Below are positions 1-9,425 of a DNA stretch of 64,000 bases, one piece after another. Where the stretch lies: the NCBI GenBank assembly GCA_903911925.1, contig CAIWFH010000185.1:1-64000 (forward strand). Direction: 5' to 3'. Below the pieces are notes generated by a model. The model searched no databases. It was not told where the DNA came from and was given only the letters and a program-made list of their open reading frames with translations. The translations under genes and the position numbers were made by a program. The stretch is from an uncultured Acidobacteriaceae bacterium (lineage in GTDB: Bacteria; Acidobacteriota; Terriglobia; Terriglobales; Acidobacteriaceae). How positions within the stretch are numbered: position 1 is the first letter of the stretch; the number at the start of each line of letters is the position of its first letter.

Positions 1-1
1 C

Positions 2-820
2 TTCAAGCGCGACTCGAGGCCGATTTTCCGCGAAGCTCTATCGGTCGAGATGCTCAGGCGCATGGCGATCCAAGACATATTCGTTTGTGACCCCGGCATT
101 TCCGATCACGATTTAGGTGAAGTGCGGGAAATCGCCGAGGCGGCGAAGTGTTCGCTTTCGCTGGTGGACGATCAGGAAATTCTGGCGAACAGCATGCCAA
201 CCTGGGTGTGGGAGATGGATGGCCTCTTTGTCGCAAGCAACGGCCTCAATGAGTCAGACCGAGCCTATCGGGCGAAAAAGCGAATCCTTGATATTTCGAT
301 CTCCGCAATTCTGATCTTTCTGAGCGCGCCTGTTTGGGCATTCGTGGCGATCCTGATCCGGGTTGAATCAAAGGGGCCCATCTTATTTCGCCAGACGCGT
401 GTGGGACAGAATGGACAGCTCTTCGAGATTCTCAAATTCCGCAGCATGAAGTTGGACGCGCCGAAGTACTCTCGCTCTCCAGACGACCAGTCGGACACAC
501 GAATCACTCGCGTCGGGCGGTTCCTTCGCAAGACCAGCATCGACGAAGTTCCGCAACTGATCAATGTTCTGAAAGGAGAAATGTCCCTGGTTGGACCGCG
601 GCCTGAGATGCCGTTCATCGCGGCGGAGTATGGGCCGTGGGAGTCGATGCGCCTTCTTGTTCCGCAGGGGATCACAGGACTTTGGCAATTGAGTGCCGAC
701 CGCAAGCATGCGATTCATCAATCCATTGAATACGATCTCTACTACATCCATAACCGCACGGTGCTGATGGATGTCGCAATTCTGCTCCATACATTGGTGT
801 ATGCCGCAAAAGGAATTTGA
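2..820 (+). CDS. Undecaprenyl-phosphate sugar phosphotransferase, C-terminal part (5' end outside window)
   Basis: This is a bacterial sugar transferase of the WcaJ/PssY type, which moves a hexose-1-phosphate onto undecaprenyl phosphate at the inner membrane to start a polysaccharide repeat unit. The reading frame is open to the window edge, so the ATG at 50 is probably internal. Visible in order are the end of a CoA-binding-like N-terminal region, the AKKRILDIS motif leading into a membrane helix (about nt 290-360), the RQTRVGQNG and LKFRSM blocks, the SIDEVPQL acidic pair and the VGPRPE signature. The family is usually about 460 residues, which fits a missing N-terminus. It heads the EPS gene block. 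Confidence 0.9.
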   Translation, partial: FKRDSRPIFREALSVEMLRRMAIQDIFVCDPGISDHDLGEVREIAEAAKCSLSLVDDQEILANSMPTWVWEMDGLFVASNGLNESDRAYRAKKRILDISISAILIFLSAPVWAFVAILIRVESKGPILFRQTRVGQNGQLFEILKFRSMKLDAPKYSRSPDDQSDTRITRVGRFLRKTSIDEVPQLINVLKGEMSLVGPRPEMPFIAAEYGPWESMRLLVPQGITGLWQLSADRKHAIHQSIEYDLYYIHNRTVLMDVAILLHTLVYAAKGI

Positions 821-958
821 GCTAAAGGGCCATCGCCCATCTTCGCGCGAGCGAGTGCCTGTTCCCGAATGCTTCGCCTGACAAACACGATTGAAGCTTG
901 TTGACCTCAGCTTGAGACCAGGGCAGCGCAGAAAGTTTTGAAGGTACACATTCATCGC

Positions 959-2164
959 ATGAGAGTACTCGTTGTTCATAATCGGTATCAGCAGCCCGGC
1001 GGAGAAGACACCGTTGTGGATGCAGAAGTGCGGCTGCTCGATACGCATGGGATCGAGGTAGAGCGACTCGATGTAGACAATGACTCGATACATGGAGTCC
1101 ACGCGAAGATACAGGCTTCGGTAAATCTCTTTGTGGCCTCTTCGGCTATGAATGAAAGGGTTTCGGCAACATTGGCGAGGTTGCACCCCGATGTTGTCCA
1201 TGTTCACAACTGGTTTCCCACCCTCTCTCCCTCCATCTTCAGACAATGCAGAAAGGCAAACATACCGGTTGTGCATACATTGCACAATTATCGCCTGCTC
1301 TGTGTAAACCCCAATCTCTTCCGTGATGGACACGTCTGCGAAGACTGTATCGGGAGCTCGTTCCGTGTATCGGGTGTGATCCACAAGTGCTACCGCGGCA
1401 GCCGCATGGGAAGTGCGGTGACGACGGCCAGCATGCTCACACAATGGGCAGGCGGCACATGGCATCGTTCCGTCGACAGGTTTATCGCACTTACGGAATT
1501 CGCGAAACTGAAACTTGTTCAAGGCGGTCTTCCTGAAGAAAAGATAGCCGTAAAGCAAAACTTTGTAGATCCTGATCCCGGGCCAGGCCCTGGAGATGGG
1601 GGCTATTTCATCTTTGTAGGAAGGCTATCCGAAGAAAAAGGATTACGCACGCTGCTCGAATGCTGGAAAGGCGGGCCTCAGCTGCCGCTGCTGCGGATTG
1701 TCGGCACCGGTCCGCTACAACCTGAAGTCGCAGAGGCTGCTGCGGTCTTGAACAACCTGGAGTGGCTCGGGAGCAAGAGCAGCAGCGAAGTGCTGCAACT
1801 GATGGGGCGCGCAAAGGCCACCCTGTGTCCGTCTCTCTGCTATGAAGGAATGCCGCGAGTTGTGATCGAATCTCTGGCCGTGGGTACGCCGGTCGTTGGT
1901 TCCAACAACGGCTGCTATCCGGAGATGATAGCGGATGGCGAATCAGGCGCACTGTTCTCAACCGGTGATGCAGGCGGTCTTCGAAAACGCCTGCAAGACC
2001 TGGCGCCGAAGAATGCATTTGAGGGGATGCGGCACATGGCCAGGCTGCAGTACGAGGCGAAGTACACAGGCGAAAGAAACATGTCCCTCATTCTCAATAT
2101 TTACCGCGATGTAATGCTCACCGAGAGGCAAATCTATTCGGTCCCGGCTTCGAGCGAATCCTAG
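959..2164 (+). CDS. Glycosyltransferase family 4 (GT-B fold)
   Basis: This cytoplasmic glycosyltransferase probably adds a sugar to the lipid-linked repeat unit begun by the upstream transferase. I chose the ATG at 959 because it opens directly onto MRVLVVHNRYQQPGGED, the typical first strand of this subfamily. A TTG 21 bases earlier would only add a short tail. The middle carries the cysteine-rich stretch CVNPNLF...VCEDCIG seen in EPS-type GT4 enzymes. The C-terminal half has FVGRLSEEKG and the nucleotide-sugar E-x7-E motif within YEGMPRVVIE. The protein is 401 residues, normal for the family. Donor and acceptor cannot be read from sequence. Confidence 0.88.
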   Translation: MRVLVVHNRYQQPGGEDTVVDAEVRLLDTHGIEVERLDVDNDSIHGVHAKIQASVNLFVASSAMNERVSATLARLHPDVVHVHNWFPTLSPSIFRQCRKANIPVVHTLHNYRLLCVNPNLFRDGHVCEDCIGSSFRVSGVIHKCYRGSRMGSAVTTASMLTQWAGGTWHRSVDRFIALTEFAKLKLVQGGLPEEKIAVKQNFVDPDPGPGPGDGGYFIFVGRLSEEKGLRTLLECWKGGPQLPLLRIVGTGPLQPEVAEAAAVLNNLEWLGSKSSSEVLQLMGRAKATLCPSLCYEGMPRVVIESLAVGTPVVGSNNGCYPEMIADGESGALFSTGDAGGLRKRLQDLAPKNAFEGMRHMARLQYEAKYTGERNMSLILNIYRDVMLTERQIYSVPASSES

Positions 2165-2373
2165 CGAGGAGCACATGGGCGATGGCTAATTGTTCAGCAA
2201 ATGCGTCGCTGGAAATCGAGTTCGGCAAAAAGTGGCTAGTCTGCAGATTGGATCTTTCAACCGAGACAGGTTCGACCCGCTAAAGAATCATTGGCGGCCG
2301 CAACAACGAATGAAAGGTGTTGCGATCATGATGTCAAGCAAGGACGGCTGAGTAGCAAAGGAGGCTTCCGGCA

Positions 2374-4713
2374 ATGTCTCTATCCAGCGAACCAATGAAG
2401 AGCACGCTCGCGGCATATGTCCCGCAGCAAACCGAACCACAGCGCGCGGACGATTTCTCATTTAGATTCGGCGAAGGAGAATCCCTTAAGGGAGTCTGGC
2501 GCGTGATGCGAAAGCGAAAGCTCACCATTGCAGCCGGATGCCTTTGCGGCATTGCACTGGCAGTCCTCGCCTGCCTTCTGATGACGAGGCAATATCAGGG
2601 TATAGCGACAATAGAAGTTCAAAAGACCGATGCATCGCAAACCAGTTTGCTGAGCGACGCGGCCCCTCTCATCGCCAACACGGATGACCTGAGAACAGAT
2701 ATCGCAACGCATAGGAAGATCCTTCAAAGCCCAAATGTTACGCTCGCCGTGGTGCGCGATTTGAATTTGCAGGCAGAGGCTCCTTTTGCATTCAGGCCTA
2801 CGATCATGGGATTCCTAACGGGCACGAACGATCGAATAAGGGATGAAATGCGGCAGGGACTGCCTCTTGAGCGGGCCCCCTTTTCGCGCGAGCGGATCCT
2901 CAACATTTTCAAAAAGAAACTGAAGGTCGAGAATACTCCCGATACGCGCTTGTTGACGGTAGAGTATTTGAGCCCCAATCCACAAAGGGCGGCGGACGTC
3001 GCCAATGCGATCGTGCGCGAGTACGTGACCTTCGAGGCACGCGCGCAGGCTACGGCAGACGCTCAACAATGGTTAACCGAACAGCTTGCCGACCTTAAAG
3101 CCAACGTGGATGATTCGCAAAACAGCCTTGCGGCGTTTGAGCGGAAGACAGGGCTTAACGGAATGGCTCTCGGTGCTATGGGCGAGGGCGGAGGCGCCGG
3201 AAGCGGCACCCACATTCCCGTCCTCGATTCGCTTGATGTGCTGAACCAGCAACTCGTTGCTGCCGAGACCGACCGCATCGCGAAGGAGGCCGTATATCAT
3301 TTGACGAATTCGCGCAACCCAGACGTTGTGGCGTCACTCGGCGGTTCTCCGGATTCAAGAAATCCGGCCTCGGAGATTGCGGTTCCAGACACTGCACTTG
3401 ATTTTCTCCGGAATCTGCGAATGCAACAGTCCGCCCTGCGAGTTTCGTATGCCGACATGCTGTCGAAATACGGCCCGAACAACCAGCGTCTCGTCGAGAC
3501 GAAAAGCCAGCTCGATAGTCTCAACAGCCAGATAACCGAAGAACTGTCGAGGATCAATGAAAATGCCCACCAGGAGTTTCTGCTCGCAAGCCAAAAGGAG
3601 GCCGGAATCCAACAGGCCTTTACCCGTCAGCAGCAGAAGGCGGGCGCGCTAAATGCCAGCGCCGTAAGCTTGCAATCGCTGACGCAACAGGCTAGCCGCA
3701 GCCGGCAATTGTATGACTCACTCTATGCCAGGCTGAAGCAGGTAAACATACAGGCTGCTCTGCGCGCCACGAATATCAGCGTGGCAGACCCAGCCCGTCC
3801 ACCGGCCAACCCCAAGCGCCCAAACCCTCCCCTTTTCATTGCGATCGGAATGCTTGCAGGGCTTTTCGCCGGAGTTTCATCGGCGTTTGTGCGCGAGCAT
3901 CTTGACGATACGGTGAGTGTGGCGCTGCCACTTCAGCGGGGAGGCCTGCCTATGCTGGGCAACATACCTTCTTCACGTGAAGTTGGCTCTCTGTCAAAGA
4001 AACCTGAACTCTTGACCACAACTTCAGAGTCAAGCCCGCTGGTAAATGCCCCCAAGTCCTCAGCCTCGGAGTCATTCCGCGGGTTACGCACGGCAATCAT
4101 GGCGGCCTCACGTGGGGGGCACCTCCGCACAATGCTCGTAACCAGCCCGCTTTTTGGGGAGGGTGCATCCACCGTCGCATACAACATCGCGATAGCGTTT
4201 GCCCTGGCGGGCAAGCGGGTGTTGCTTCTGGATGCGAATATGCGCAAACCGCATTTGCATGACCTGTTTGGCTGTTTTAGCAAACCGGGTCTCAGCGATG
4301 TTCTGACCGGGGCGATGAACCTGGACGGAACGATACACCAACATAACACCGTGCGATCGCTGTTTTTGCTTCCGGCCGGATCGGACACAGACTCGCCTGG
4401 CGAACTTTTGGATTCCAGGAAGTTCGATGAATTGATAGCATCCCTTACTCAAAGCTACGACCTTATCATCGCCGACAGTCCGCCAATTCTTCTGGTCACC
4501 GAGGCCCGTGTGCTTTCTGAGAAGTTTGGCGCAACTCTGGTGGTGATCCGTGCAAGAAAAACCAGACGCACTGTCCTCGCGAGCCTCTCATCGATACTCG
4601 AGTTCAGCGGGTCGCGAGCCGTCGGCCTGGTTTTGAATGGGGTGGATACCAATTCTGTCGACTACATCGAGGCATATGGCCACAATGGAAAGGGGGAGTA
4701 TCTCAATGCATAA
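2374..4713 (+). CDS. Wzc/GumC-like polysaccharide co-polymerase with degenerate BY-kinase domain
   Basis: This inner-membrane protein controls chain length and export of the EPS. The ATG at 2374 follows a strong AAAGGAGG. A Wzz domain with a first membrane helix (about residues 50-72) is followed by a long periplasmic coiled-coil region (about 210-480), a second helix (about 490-508) after a proline-rich NPKRPNPP segment, and a cytoplasmic BY-kinase-like domain (about 560-760). The Walker A motif reads GEGAST, with alanine 598 in place of the ATP-binding lysine. Walker A' reads LDANMR, with Asn 622 in place of the second Asp. The Walker B Asp 701 (ADSPP) remains. The C-terminal tyrosine cluster is short (DYIEAY, EYLNA). 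Kinase activity is therefore doubtful, while the co-polymerase role is well supported by its place beside wza-, wzy- and wzx-like genes. Confidence 0.9.
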   Translation: MSLSSEPMKSTLAAYVPQQTEPQRADDFSFRFGEGESLKGVWRVMRKRKLTIAAGCLCGIALAVLACLLMTRQYQGIATIEVQKTDASQTSLLSDAAPLIANTDDLRTDIATHRKILQSPNVTLAVVRDLNLQAEAPFAFRPTIMGFLTGTNDRIRDEMRQGLPLERAPFSRERILNIFKKKLKVENTPDTRLLTVEYLSPNPQRAADVANAIVREYVTFEARAQATADAQQWLTEQLADLKANVDDSQNSLAAFERKTGLNGMALGAMGEGGGAGSGTHIPVLDSLDVLNQQLVAAETDRIAKEAVYHLTNSRNPDVVASLGGSPDSRNPASEIAVPDTALDFLRNLRMQQSALRVSYADMLSKYGPNNQRLVETKSQLDSLNSQITEELSRINENAHQEFLLASQKEAGIQQAFTRQQQKAGALNASAVSLQSLTQQASRSRQLYDSLYARLKQVNIQAALRATNISVADPARPPANPKRPNPPLFIAIGMLAGLFAGVSSAFVREHLDDTVSVALPLQRGGLPMLGNIPSSREVGSLSKKPELLTTTSESSPLVNAPKSSASESFRGLRTAIMAASRGGHLRTMLVTSPLFGEGASTVAYNIAIAFALAGKRVLLLDANMRKPHLHDLFGCFSKPGLSDVLTGAMNLDGTIHQHNTVRSLFLLPAGSDTDSPGELLDSRKFDELIASLTQSYDLIIADSPPILLVTEARVLSEKFGATLVVIRARKTRRTVLASLSSILEFSGSRAVGLVLNGVDTNSVDYIEAYGHNGKGEYLNA

Positions 4714-5737
4714 TCTTGAAGTCCAGGCTCACCGGAAGACCGCGAGCGCTGCCGTCGCAGGAATAGCGATGGTCCTTCTTTTCGTGAGGCAACTGCCAGC
4801 GGCACTCTCACAGTCCAATACAACCTACGCGCCGGTAATCGGTGCCGGGAACGAGAACCGCACAATGCCGGGGACCGTTGCTCAGACTCCAATGATCACC
4901 GTGCCGGAAGACTTTGCTAACCTGAAGCTCGCTCCCGGATTTCTGCTGAGGGTACAGGTTTACGACCAGCCCGATTTCTCCGGGAACATTCGGGTCGATG
5001 ACGACGGTGGCATCAGTATTCCCTTCCTTGGGACACTGCGTGTGGCAGGCTCAACCATAGCGCAGGCACAAGACAGGATTCAAAAGGAGTTCAGAGACAA
5101 GGGAATTCTCAAGAATCCGCAAGTCACCATCGACGTTGAACAGTTTGCGGCTACCGGCGCAACGGTTCTGGGAGAAGTGCAGAACCCCGGAAGAGTCGAG
5201 ATCCTTACTCCGCATCGACTGCTCGATGTCATCGGGCTGGCGGGTGGCGAGACGCCGCTGGCAGGTAATGAAGTGGATGTAAAGCATGCTGACTCGGCAG
5301 CGAAACCAATCAGCATATATCAGTACTCCAGAGGCAGCAGCGGAGATAGCATCCGTGATGTCCTGGTAGATCCCGGGGATACAGTGATCGTGAAGCGCAC
5401 AGGAATCGTTTACGTTCTGGGCGCTGTGAACCGCCCCGGTGGCTATGCAATGCAGGAAGACGGCGAACTCAATGTCGCACAGGCAATATCGATGGCTCAA
5501 GGCCTGGCTATGCAGGCAAAGACCAGCGCATTGAGAGTCGTCAAACACGGACCAGACGGGCTGCTTCATGAAGTGCCCGTTCCATACAACAGGATCATGG
5601 ACGGCAAAGAGGCCCCCATGACTCTGGCGGCGGGAGATATTGTCTACGTCCCGGTGAACAAGATCAAGGCGATATTCAACACAAGTTCATCGTTGATCGG
5701 CGAGACGGCAGCAGCATCCATTTACGTTGTGAAATGA
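4706..5737 (+). CDS. Wza-like polysaccharide export protein (Poly_export plus SLBB)
   Basis: This is the probable outer-membrane or periplasmic channel component for EPS export. The start at 4706 overlaps the end of the preceding gene by 8 bases and follows AGGGGGAG at a 7-base gap, so translation is probably coupled. A signal peptide (about residues 1-35) precedes a Poly_export domain (RVQVYDQPDFSGNIRVDDDG, then LGTLRVAGSTIAQA). Two SLBB-like repeats follow (VLGEVQNPGRVEILTPHRLL and VLGAVNRPGGYAMQEDGEL). There is no cysteine in the protein, so the lipobox of classical Wza lipoproteins is absent. An upstream in-frame ATG at 4637 is less likely because it lies deep inside the previous gene. 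Confidence 0.9.
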   Translation: MHNLEVQAHRKTASAAVAGIAMVLLFVRQLPAALSQSNTTYAPVIGAGNENRTMPGTVAQTPMITVPEDFANLKLAPGFLLRVQVYDQPDFSGNIRVDDDGGISIPFLGTLRVAGSTIAQAQDRIQKEFRDKGILKNPQVTIDVEQFAATGATVLGEVQNPGRVEILTPHRLLDVIGLAGGETPLAGNEVDVKHADSAAKPISIYQYSRGSSGDSIRDVLVDPGDTVIVKRTGIVYVLGAVNRPGGYAMQEDGELNVAQAISMAQGLAMQAKTSALRVVKHGPDGLLHEVPVPYNRIMDGKEAPMTLAAGDIVYVPVNKIKAIFNTSSSLIGETAAASIYVVK

Positions 5738-7095
5738 ACCCTCCGGCAACTCAGGGGCCGCAAATGCAATTCACTATTTATCCATGGGACATCAAATCGT
5801 GGCGCCTGGCATTCCGCGTTTCTGGATTGCCCGGAGTTGCGCTTTTTTTCCTGGTCCTTGGCGCGATGCTTCAAACTGCCGATGTATCGGGAGGCGGAGT
5901 CGCAGGACACAGCAGCTTGTCGGCACTTCTTTTGGTACGGACCCCCGCGGCCCTGCTGGCATTGCTCGTGCTGCTGTCGCGGCCTCGGATCGCGAGCATA
6001 CGCATTACCGATCTTCGGTTTGCGTATGCCGCGTTCGCCTGCTGGTATTTTGCCTCTTCATTGTGGTCGCAGGGACGCATCCAGACGATAGGCAAGAGTA
6101 CCGAACTTCTGCTGGCGGGCCTGGTCTTTCTTGAAGCGAGCCGGGACGAGCATCCCATTCTGCGAGTGGAAGCGCTTCGCCAGATCGTTCTGCTGACGAT
6201 GTCGACAATCGCTACCATCACCGTCCTCGGTTTTGTCCTGCGAATTTCGACCTTTGTTCAGCCCCGGCCAGGACTTATCGGCAGCACAACGGCGCAGGCT
6301 CCATTTCTTTCGGGCAACGGGCTCGGTTATGTCGCGAGTGCTTTGCTTTTGCTTATCTTTGCTGAATGGCAGGGACACCGGTTACGCGGAAAGGCAGCAT
6401 TTGGGCAGTTGGTGTTTGCAATGGCACTCTTCAGCACTTCAGCCAGCCGAACTTCCCTGGGAATCCTTCTCCTCTCGATGCTTTTGGTGATCTTCAAGCG
6501 ATCGAAACTTTTCGGTACCCTTGCCGTAAGTGCCGTTGTGGTGGGCTTCACTTTGTTCTGGAGTGAAATTCATGCTTTCCTTGAAGGCCAAACTGCCCAC
6601 TCCGGCAATATGGAAACCTTGAGCGGGCGAACCGTTGTGTGGACTGCAGCGCTTCGGCTATTTCAAGAGCATCCCGTGCTGGGTGTCGGTGGAGGTGTCG
6701 GCGGCAAGGTAGTGGTTTCTCATATAAGTAACATCTACATTTCCGTAATGAGTTCGTTGCACAACGGCTTTCTTGAGACACTCACCGGTCTTGGCCTGAT
6801 TGGCTTCGCGATCGGCGTGTACATGTTGCTCTTGACCACATGGCGTGCCCTGGGCGCATGGAACTCCAATCCTGAGTTTGCAGGAACATATGTTCTCATC
6901 ATCCATGTATGGTTAACCACCACCATGTCGACCGGAGTGCTGGGATGGATGGGATACGAAGTGGCTCTATTCTTGTGCATCCTCACTAACCTCGACCTGG
7001 TAAGGGAGCGCGCACAATTAAGCGCGAGAATCCGACTCGCTCCAGTTCGGTGGTCTGGGCTGTCGATGATACCGGGGGATCAAGCTGCCGGATAG
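5734..7095 (+). CDS. O-antigen polymerase/ligase family membrane protein (Wzy/WaaL-like)
   Basis: This polytopic inner-membrane protein probably polymerises the lipid-linked repeat units, or ligates the polymer. The start codon overlaps the previous stop as ATGA, and the gene is continuous with the export genes. About ten to twelve hydrophobic segments run through the 453 residues. A large periplasmic loop near residues 285-325 contains the family signature LSGRTVVWTAAL followed by HPVLGVGGG. Within this family, polymerase and ligase cannot be told apart from sequence alone. The Wzx/Wzy context favours polymerase. Confidence 0.82.
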   Translation: MNPPATQGPQMQFTIYPWDIKSWRLAFRVSGLPGVALFFLVLGAMLQTADVSGGGVAGHSSLSALLLVRTPAALLALLVLLSRPRIASIRITDLRFAYAAFACWYFASSLWSQGRIQTIGKSTELLLAGLVFLEASRDEHPILRVEALRQIVLLTMSTIATITVLGFVLRISTFVQPRPGLIGSTTAQAPFLSGNGLGYVASALLLLIFAEWQGHRLRGKAAFGQLVFAMALFSTSASRTSLGILLLSMLLVIFKRSKLFGTLAVSAVVVGFTLFWSEIHAFLEGQTAHSGNMETLSGRTVVWTAALRLFQEHPVLGVGGGVGGKVVVSHISNIYISVMSSLHNGFLETLTGLGLIGFAIGVYMLLLTTWRALGAWNSNPEFAGTYVLIIHVWLTTTMSTGVLGWMGYEVALFLCILTNLDLVRERAQLSARIRLAPVRWSGLSMIPGDQAAG

Positions 7096-7241
7096 TGAAA
7101 TGGGCAATCAATGACTATCCTCCCAGGAATCAGAGATGGGTTCGACATCAATTCGCCGGGTCTCAGAGCCCTTGATGGTCCCCACATGGGAGGCCCTGGG
7201 TCGCAAGTTCCAACGACAATTGTGAAGTGGTGAGTAGCACT

Positions 7242-8531
7242 ATGCGCATGCTCCAATTCGGCAGAAGCAGGCGCAATTTGACCGTTCTCGACCAGGTCAT
7301 AGTAAGCGGATCGAACTTCCTGACCGGAATTATTTTGGTGCGCGGACTGGGACTCCAACGGTTCGGTCTGTTTACTGTCGCGTATGCATTCCTGCTGCTT
7401 GCGAACAGCGTGCAGTTGAGCTTCATTTCCTCGCCCATGATTACCCTGGGCTCGCTTTGCTCGACCGAGACCGAGAGACTCCGCTTTGTTCGGGGAATGT
7501 TCGGGCTGCTGCTAAGTTTCTGCGTCATTACAATTGTTGCCACTGTCGCAGCGGGGGTAACATACGCCGCTCTGGAAGGCGACGCCGCACTTGCAAGAAT
7601 CATTCCAGCATTCTGCGTCTCAGTTGTGCTCTATGTGGCGCAAGACTGGCTGCGCCGCTACTACTTCACTGTGGGCAAGGCAGCGGCCTCGGTATGGGAT
7701 GACGCTGTCAGCTATCTCGGCCAAGTGGCCCTACTTGGCCTGCTCATGTGGATGCAATGGCTGACGATTGAGTCGGCATTCTGGACGATCGCACTTACTT
7801 CCGGTGTCGCCTTTGCCGCGGGCGCTGTTTTGGAGCGTCTGGGAAGCAACTTCGCCGAGACGCGGGATGCGTTTCGGCAATCGCGACGCATCTCGATCGA
7901 CCTGGGAATCTCAAACCAATTGCAGTGGCTGGTTTATCAGGGTGCCATGCTTGTGGGGGCAAGTGTTGCGGGCGCGCAGGCAGCAGGCGGAGTGCGTGCG
8001 ACACAGAATGTGGTCGGTCCGGTGAATATCGTCTATCAGGCCTTGGAAAACATTGTGCCTATCCGCGCCGCCGAAGAGATGCGGCGAGGCGGAATCCGCA
8101 GAGCTGAGGCCTTCCTGTTCCGGTTCGGACTTGCTGGTTTCGTCGTTCTGCTCGTAGCGTTTTCAGCGGTCTCTCTTGTGTCCGACAGGTTTCTGGTCTT
8201 TTTTTACGGTCGCCAGTTGCAGACATATGCGGGTGTTTTGAATTTGCAGATGCTGTATTTCCTTCTTGCGTGGCCGGTTCGGCAATACACATTTCTGTTT
8301 CGCACGGTTAAAAGGACCACGCCCATCCTCATCTCGTCGATTGTGGCGGCGGCGATCAGTCTTTTGTTGGTCTATCCGATGGTTCGCGATTTTAGCGCCT
8401 TGGGAATTGTGATTGCAGCGGTGGCAGGCCAGATCGGAAATCTGCTTTACCTTGTTCTAGCGTGGGTGCGGATTCCGCAAACCGCGAACATTCGGGACGA
8501 TAGCCAATTGGGACCAAAGTACCGCTTCTAA
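7242..8531 (+). CDS. Wzx-like polysaccharide flippase (MOP superfamily)
   Basis: This integral membrane protein probably flips the undecaprenyl-linked repeat unit across the inner membrane. It opens with a basic leader and the helix DQVIVSGSNFLTGIILVRGL, with the RGLG..RFGLF pattern typical of the first helix of MOP-type flippases. About twelve hydrophobic segments follow. The start is uncertain: GTG at 7227 and ATG at 7242 are in frame, and GGTGAG at 7229-7234 sits seven bases before the ATG, which I prefer. It is the last plus-strand gene of the EPS block, separated by about 145 bases from the polymerase gene, and faces convergently the GT26 gene. Confidence 0.82.
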   Translation: MRMLQFGRSRRNLTVLDQVIVSGSNFLTGIILVRGLGLQRFGLFTVAYAFLLLANSVQLSFISSPMITLGSLCSTETERLRFVRGMFGLLLSFCVITIVATVAAGVTYAALEGDAALARIIPAFCVSVVLYVAQDWLRRYYFTVGKAAASVWDDAVSYLGQVALLGLLMWMQWLTIESAFWTIALTSGVAFAAGAVLERLGSNFAETRDAFRQSRRISIDLGISNQLQWLVYQGAMLVGASVAGAQAAGGVRATQNVVGPVNIVYQALENIVPIRAAEEMRRGGIRRAEAFLFRFGLAGFVVLLVAFSAVSLVSDRFLVFFYGRQLQTYAGVLNLQMLYFLLAWPVRQYTFLFRTVKRTTPILISSIVAAAISLLLVYPMVRDFSALGIVIAAVAGQIGNLLYLVLAWVRIPQTANIRDDSQLGPKYRF

Positions 8532-8575
8532 GTATCCAGCACTCAGTTCCCTGCTCATGTTTGGCCTGAACGGCG

Positions 8576-9370
8576 TTACCTGGCGCCAGGCGTGGCTCGT
8601 GTCATCCATTGCCAGAGAAACAAAGCTCCGAATCTCGGATTGTGTTTTAGATATCGGGCCCAAAGCCTTCGCGGCTCGCAGGCGAGACGGAAGACCCATT
8701 CCAGCCCGCTTCGCATCATCCAGCGCGGCGCCTGTGGCTTGGAACCAGCAAGGAAATCAAACGCAGCCCCGACGCCGAGCATGACGGCGGGAATCCTGCC
8801 ACGGTGATCGATGATCCACTCTTCCTGCTTCGGGCATCCGAGGCCGACAAACAGGAAGCGAGCGCCAGAATCGGAAATCTGTTGAACGATGCTCATATCC
8901 TCGGCGTCGCTGAGAGGCCGGAAAGGAGGAGACATCGCGAAGACGATCTGTATACCGGGATAACGCTTTTCCGTTTTGCTGACCAGTTGTGCCAGGGTCG
9001 CTTCACCTCCACCGTAGAATCCTACCGGAATTCCGGATTTCTGCGCGGCAGGAAGCAACACCTCAGTTGCGTCGGGTCCGTACACGCGACAGGCATCTCT
9101 GTGTCCGAACGCGCGAAGCGCCCAAACCAAGGGCATTCCATCTGGGTTCACTTTGTCCGCAGTCATAAGTGTGGCCTTGAATGTCGCGGAGTCATGCGCT
9201 TCCATTAACATGTGCACGTTGGCAAAGAATACTGCGCGGGATTCGCCCGCCGCAGCCCAGGCCGTGCACTCTTGCACAACCTGATCGTAGCTGCTGACTT
9301 CCACGTTTACTCCAAGAATGTTTGGCAAGGTGATGATTTGGGGTCTGCACGCACTTTGAACGGCAGCCAT
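8576..9370 (-). CDS. WecG/TagA/CpsF-family glycosyltransferase (GT26)
   Basis: This cytoplasmic or membrane-associated glycosyltransferase is of the family that adds N-acetylmannosaminuronate, N-acetylmannosamine or glucose to lipid-linked precursors. Signatures are VNPDGMPLVWALRAFG, the FVGLGCPKQEEWI block, and GVGAAFDFLAG followed by GLEWVFRLACEPRRLWARY. The length of 264 residues is normal. AAGGAGGTAA stands directly before the ATG, a very strong ribosome binding site. It lies on the opposite strand from the Wzx/Wzy genes but clearly belongs to the EPS locus. The donor sugar is unknown. Confidence 0.9.
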   Translation of the reverse strand: MAAVQSACRPQIITLPNILGVNVEVSSYDQVVQECTAWAAAGESRAVFFANVHMLMEAHDSATFKATLMTADKVNPDGMPLVWALRAFGHRDACRVYGPDATEVLLPAAQKSGIPVGFYGGGEATLAQLVSKTEKRYPGIQIVFAMSPPFRPLSDAEDMSIVQQISDSGARFLFVGLGCPKQEEWIIDHRGRIPAVMLGVGAAFDFLAGSKPQAPRWMMRSGLEWVFRLACEPRRLWARYLKHNPRFGALFLWQWMTRATPGAR

Positions 9371-9425
9371 TTACCTCCTTCAATTGGATGCATGCTGCTC
9401 GAACTGCGTTACGGACTGCTTTGCC

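Noticed and set aside
383..1558. Minus-strand open frame of 391 codons over the EPS glycosyltransferase genes
   Set aside because: It overlaps two well-supported genes on the other strand and crosses their intergenic gap, with no ribosome binding site or known domain.
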